Source of the DNA: Flavobacterium sp.
GTDB taxonomy: Bacteria; Bacteroidota; Bacteroidia; Flavobacteriales; Flavobacteriaceae
Direction: 5' to 3'
Assembly: GCF_035195345.1 (NCBI RefSeq)
Contig: NZ_CP136574.1
Location: forward strand, 1,789,871 to 1,853,870
Length of the DNA stretch: 64,000 nucleotides
This document shows positions 61,391 through 64,000 of the stretch, piece by piece. Each line of letters begins with the position of its first letter. Positions within the stretch are counted from its first letter, which is position 1. The notes under the pieces are model-generated. The model made no database searches, was not told the origin of the DNA, and worked only from the letters and a program-made list of their open reading frames with translations. The position numbers and the translations under genes are program-made.

Positions 61391-62269
61391 CTACTTTTTC
61401 TGGGTTACTAAATAAACCCCAATAAATATCAACACCGCCGAAATTAATTTTACCAAACTCAAATCGTCTTTTCCTAAACTTACTGCGAAAATGGTAGCAA
61501 AAAGAGGTTGTAAATAGATAAAAACCGCTACGGTTGTGGGTTTTAGTTCTCGCATTGAAATTAAATTTAGCAAATACGTTAAGAACGTTGAAAATATCAC
61601 AACAAAACCAATTTTCCAGATAATATCGATTGGTAAATTAGCAAAATCTATCGCATGAAATTCGCCCCAACCAAAAGGTAATACCATCAAAAAGCCAAAA
61701 GTATAAATCCATTTTACGAAGGTAAAAGCATTGTATTTATCCATTAATTTCTTTACGATGATGAGGTAAAATGCATAGGAAACAGCGTTAACAAAAACCA
61801 ATAAATTGCCTAAACTCGCATTCCTGGCATTGACTAATGATTTTCCGTACAAAATTAAAGTTACGGTAACAGCTAAGCCTAGAATGATTCCTAAAATTTT
61901 TCGATTTTCCATCCGTTCTTTCATGATGAATGCTGATAAAACGAGTACAATCATAGGTGTGGTTACCATTAATACGGCTCCCATAATAGGCGAAGTATAA
62001 CTCAATCCTTTGAAAAAAGTTAGCATATTGAAAGCTACTCCGAAAAACGCAGCAGCAACAATGCGAGGAAAATCTTCTTTGGCGATTTTTTCTTTGGGTC
62101 CGAAAAAGGATATCAACCAAAATAAAATCACCGAACCACCAACACGCATGACAATAAATCCGAAAGCATCAACGTATTTAGGCATAACATCTTTAGCAAT
62201 CGTAAAGGTTACGCCGTAAATGATGGAAACTAAGGTAGCGGCAAATAAAGCCCAACTTCTTTTAGACAC
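61391..62269 (-). CDS. DMT-superfamily (EamA) transporter
   Basis: This 292-residue membrane protein has about ten hydrophobic helices arranged as two EamA halves. Conserved features include PIMGAVLMVTTPMIV and the second-half FIYLQPLFATIFAVSLGKD. It probably exports or imports a small metabolite; the substrate is unknown. Its start overlaps the ArsC-like stop by eight bases. Confidence 0.92.
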   Translation of the reverse strand: MSKRSWALFAATLVSIIYGVTFTIAKDVMPKYVDAFGFIVMRVGGSVILFWLISFFGPKEKIAKEDFPRIVAAAFFGVAFNMLTFFKGLSYTSPIMGAVLMVTTPMIVLVLSAFIMKERMENRKILGIILGLAVTVTLILYGKSLVNARNASLGNLLVFVNAVSYAFYLIIVKKLMDKYNAFTFVKWIYTFGFLMVLPFGWGEFHAIDFANLPIDIIWKIGFVVIFSTFLTYLLNLISMRELKPTTVAVFIYLQPLFATIFAVSLGKDDLSLVKLISAVLIFIGVYLVTQKK

Positions 62270-62618
62270 TTTGAAGAGCTTTCGTTAATTTAAGGACATT
62301 GGGTTGCGTGTTCCCGATAAAAATTTCATTATTAAAAAGAATAACAGGACGACTCAAAAACGTGTAATGTTCTAAAAGATATTTTTTAAAATCGGCTTCA
62401 GTTAGATTTTTATCTTTTAAACCTAACGATTTATACAATTGCGCTTTTTTGCTAAAAAGCGCTTCGTAACTTCCCGAAAGTTGGTACATTTCTTCCAAAT
62501 CGCTTTCTGAAATTGGATTTTGACGAATGTCAATAAAGGTCAATTTATCAGAATTAGGTAACGATTTGATGATTTTTCGGCACGTATCGCACGAAGCCAA
62601 GTAATATATTTTATTCAT
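62262..62618 (-). CDS. ArsC/Spx-like thioredoxin-fold protein
   Basis: This 118-residue protein (start MNKIYYL at 62618; the ATG at 62645 is rejected) has CDTC at 10-13 and the ArsC-type FLSRPVILFNNEIFIGN near the end. It belongs to the ArsC/Spx group, but arsenate-reductase activity is not proven by sequence. The overlap with the transporter gene suggests co-expression. Confidence 0.88.
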   Translation of the reverse strand: MNKIYYLASCDTCRKIIKSLPNSDKLTFIDIRQNPISESDLEEMYQLSGSYEALFSKKAQLYKSLGLKDKNLTEADFKKYLLEHYTFLSRPVILFNNEIFIGNTQPNVLKLTKALQSV

Positions 62619-62642
62619 TTTGATGTTTTTCAATTTCAGCCA

Positions 62643-62650
62643 CAAAAATA
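62643..62650 (-). promoter_or_regulatory. Candidate -7 box of the ArsC-like gene
   Basis: The minus strand reads TATTTTTG (62650 to 62643), 25 bases before the ATG. Confidence 0.36.
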
Positions 62651-62697
62651 CAGTCTTTTGAATTCTAAAAATCAGTAATTTTATAAAAAAATAAATA

Positions 62698-63153
62698 ATG
62701 GAAGCAACTTTTAGAATTTGGCAAACCAGCCGAGGATTGTATCAAAATTTTTTAGACAACTATTCGTTAGAACAACTCAATACCATTCCGGCAGGCATGA
62801 GTAACAATTTGATTTGGAACATTGCACATGCTATTGTTTCACAGCAAAAATTGGTATACGCGTTATCAGGATTGCCAATGCATATTTCGGATTCCCTTTT
62901 TGAGAAATACCAAAATGGTTCGCGTCCAGATGGAAAAACTACGCAAGCTGAAGTAGATGAAATTAAAAAATTGCTTTCAGAAATGGTAGAAAAAACCAAA
63001 TCCGATTTTGAATCAGGCGTTTTCAAAGAATTTAATCCGTATCAAACGAAAACAGGATTTCATTTAGGAACTTGGAAAGAAGCGATGGAGTTTAACAATT
63101 ATCATGAAGGAATTCATTTGGGAATTATGTTGCAAATCAAAAAATTCCTTTAA
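62698..63153 (+). CDS. DinB-like protein
   Basis: This 151-residue helical protein has the DinB/YfiT-type histidines in NIAHAIVSQQKLVY and EFNNYHEGIHLGIMLQIKKF. These may bind a metal. The family includes thiol transferases and damage-induced proteins, so the reaction is unknown. It is divergent from the ArsC-like gene. Confidence 0.9.
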   Translation: MEATFRIWQTSRGLYQNFLDNYSLEQLNTIPAGMSNNLIWNIAHAIVSQQKLVYALSGLPMHISDSLFEKYQNGSRPDGKTTQAEVDEIKKLLSEMVEKTKSDFESGVFKEFNPYQTKTGFHLGTWKEAMEFNNYHEGIHLGIMLQIKKFL

Positions 63154-63159
63154 TCTTAT

Positions 63160-63167
63160 TACCTTTG
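63160..63167 (+). promoter_or_regulatory. Candidate -7 box of the trans-sulfuration gene
   Basis: TACCTTTG lies 16 bases before the ATG at 63184, so the leader is very short. The nearest upstream TTG gives a 27-base spacer, longer than usual. Confidence 0.42.
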
Positions 63168-63183
63168 TAAAAAATTAATACAA

Positions 63184-64000
63184 ATGAAATTTAATACCAA
63201 AACGATACATGGTGGACAACATCATGAAAAAGTAACGGGAGCGGTAATGCCACCGGTATTTCAAACATCGACTTATGTGCAATCAAGTCCTGGAAAACCA
63301 GTCGGCGATTACGAATACAGTAGAGCAGCAAACCCAACAAGAACCGCTTTAGAAGATGCTTTAGCAAGTATCGAAAACGGAGCAAGAGGTTTGGCTTTTT
63401 CTTCTGGTTTAGCAGCAACCGATTGTTTGTTACGTATGTTCAAAGCAGGTGACGAAATCATTGCAATGGACGATTTATACGGTGGAACATACAGATTATT
63501 TACAAGATTATACAAAGACAGCGGTATCAAATTTCATTTTGTGGATATGAATGATTTGGAGAAATTCCAATCATTAATCAATGAAAACACAAAATTGGTT
63601 TGGGTAGAAACACCAACAAATCCATTAATGAAATTAGCAGATATTGCTGCGATTGCTCAAATCACTAAAAAGCATAATATTCTGTTTGCAGTTGATAATA
63701 CTTTCGCAACTCCCTATTTACAAAAACCATTGGATTTAGGTGCTGATATTGTAATGCATTCGGCGACAAAATATTTAGGAGGTCACTCAGATGTAATTGC
63801 GGGAGCTTTAATTATTAAAGATAAAGCGTTAGGCGAAGAATTACATTTTAAACAATTCGCAACAGGAGCTACCTTAGGACCAATGGATTCTTTCTTGGTT
63901 TTAAGAGGAATCAAAACATTGCATTTACGTGTACAACGTCATTGTGAAAATGGAGAAAAAGTAGCTGCATATTTAGATAATCATCCTTTAGTAGAAAGAG
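63184..64000 (+). CDS. Cystathionine gamma-synthase/gamma-lyase family PLP enzyme (partial, 3' end outside window)
   Basis: The frame is open from the ATG at 63184 to the window edge, giving 272 visible residues of a family usually about 380 long. Signatures of the Cys/Met-metabolism PLP family are TIHGGQ, YEYSRAANPTRTALEDALASIENG, SSGLAATDCLL, YGGTYRLF, VETPTNPLMKLADI and the PLP lysine in HSATKYLGGHSD. Synthase and lyase members cannot be separated from this part alone. It should act in methionine or cysteine metabolism. No frameshift is seen in the visible part. Confidence 0.93.
   Translation, partial: MKFNTKTIHGGQHHEKVTGAVMPPVFQTSTYVQSSPGKPVGDYEYSRAANPTRTALEDALASIENGARGLAFSSGLAATDCLLRMFKAGDEIIAMDDLYGGTYRLFTRLYKDSGIKFHFVDMNDLEKFQSLINENTKLVWVETPTNPLMKLADIAAIAQITKKHNILFAVDNTFATPYLQKPLDLGADIVMHSATKYLGGHSDVIAGALIIKDKALGEELHFKQFATGATLGPMDSFLVLRGIKTLHLRVQRHCENGEKVAAYLDNHPLVER

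Noticed and set aside
1..64000. CRISPR array
   Set aside because: No regularly spaced direct repeats of 24-40 bases with unique spacers were seen; the repeats present are inverted and scattered, and no cas genes are nearby.
1..64000. tRNA or rRNA genes
   Set aside because: I found no cloverleaf with a GGTTCRA-type T-arm and no rRNA-like sequence. A tool such as tRNAscan would be decisive.

Overview
The window reads as chromosomal DNA of a low-GC, AT-rich Bacteroidota, most likely Flavobacterium or a close relative. The evidence is the gene content (Bat aerotolerance operon, SUF operon ending in a DUF2480 gene, TonB receptor with DUF5689 and choice-of-anchor-J lipoproteins, GH92 mannosidase), the near absence of Shine-Dalgarno sequences before start codons, and repeated TAnnTTTG -7 boxes, sometimes with an upstream TTG. 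No rRNA, tRNA, CRISPR array, integrase, transposase or prophage module was seen.

Layout. 1-5780: DoxX-like protein (cut by the window edge), DNA polymerase III delta-prime-like subunit, pgk, a LysM lytic transglycosylase, a DUF4837 lipoprotein and a GNAT enzyme. 5781-15523 (mostly minus): OmpA-type protein, S41 protease, rnpA, an EF-G paralogue, M1 and S8 peptidases and a metallo-beta-lactamase-fold hydrolase. 15690-23562: SUF iron-sulfur operon (sufA-like, sufB, sufC, sufD, sufS, META lipoprotein, sufE, GxxExxY gene, DUF59/SufT-like, DUF2480). 23581-30949: hflX, then a TonB receptor with two putative surface lipoproteins and a divergent secreted endonuclease/phosphatase-fold enzyme. 31044-33356: 3-hydroxyanthranilate dioxygenase and an ALDH7-like dehydrogenase. 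33467-39369 is the most accessory-looking stretch: a zinc-finger-repeat nuclease-like protein, a lipocalin-like lipoprotein, a PhnA-domain protein, a phosphatase overlapping an AlbA_2 gene, and an aldo/keto reductase. 39546-48533: the Bat operon (MoxR, DUF58, BatD-like, BatA, BatB, BatC, BatD, BatE). 48541-64000: phosphodiester glycosidase, cvpA, pheS, GH92 mannosidase, terC, gpsA, an iron-type alcohol dehydrogenase, nadD, gmk, yicC, a DMT transporter, an ArsC/Spx-like protein, DinB and a trans-sulfuration enzyme cut by the window end.

The most unusual layer lies between genes. Many intergenic gaps carry short palindromic or inverted-repeat units of several unrelated classes. Three may be linked. 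A GxxExxY (PD-(D/E)XK-like) gene inside the SUF operon is bracketed by a perfect 22-bp inverted repeat (22150-22647). A gene-less element at 51906-52115 has 17-bp inverted termini and contains a 15-nt match to the end of the GxxExxY unit. A second gene-less element at 31589-31715 shares its outer termini with the 51906 element. I propose that these are intact and decayed forms of one small mobile unit. The other highlight is the 511-residue protein at 33467-35002, with six C-x2-H...C-x2-C repeats followed by an apparent endonuclease domain.
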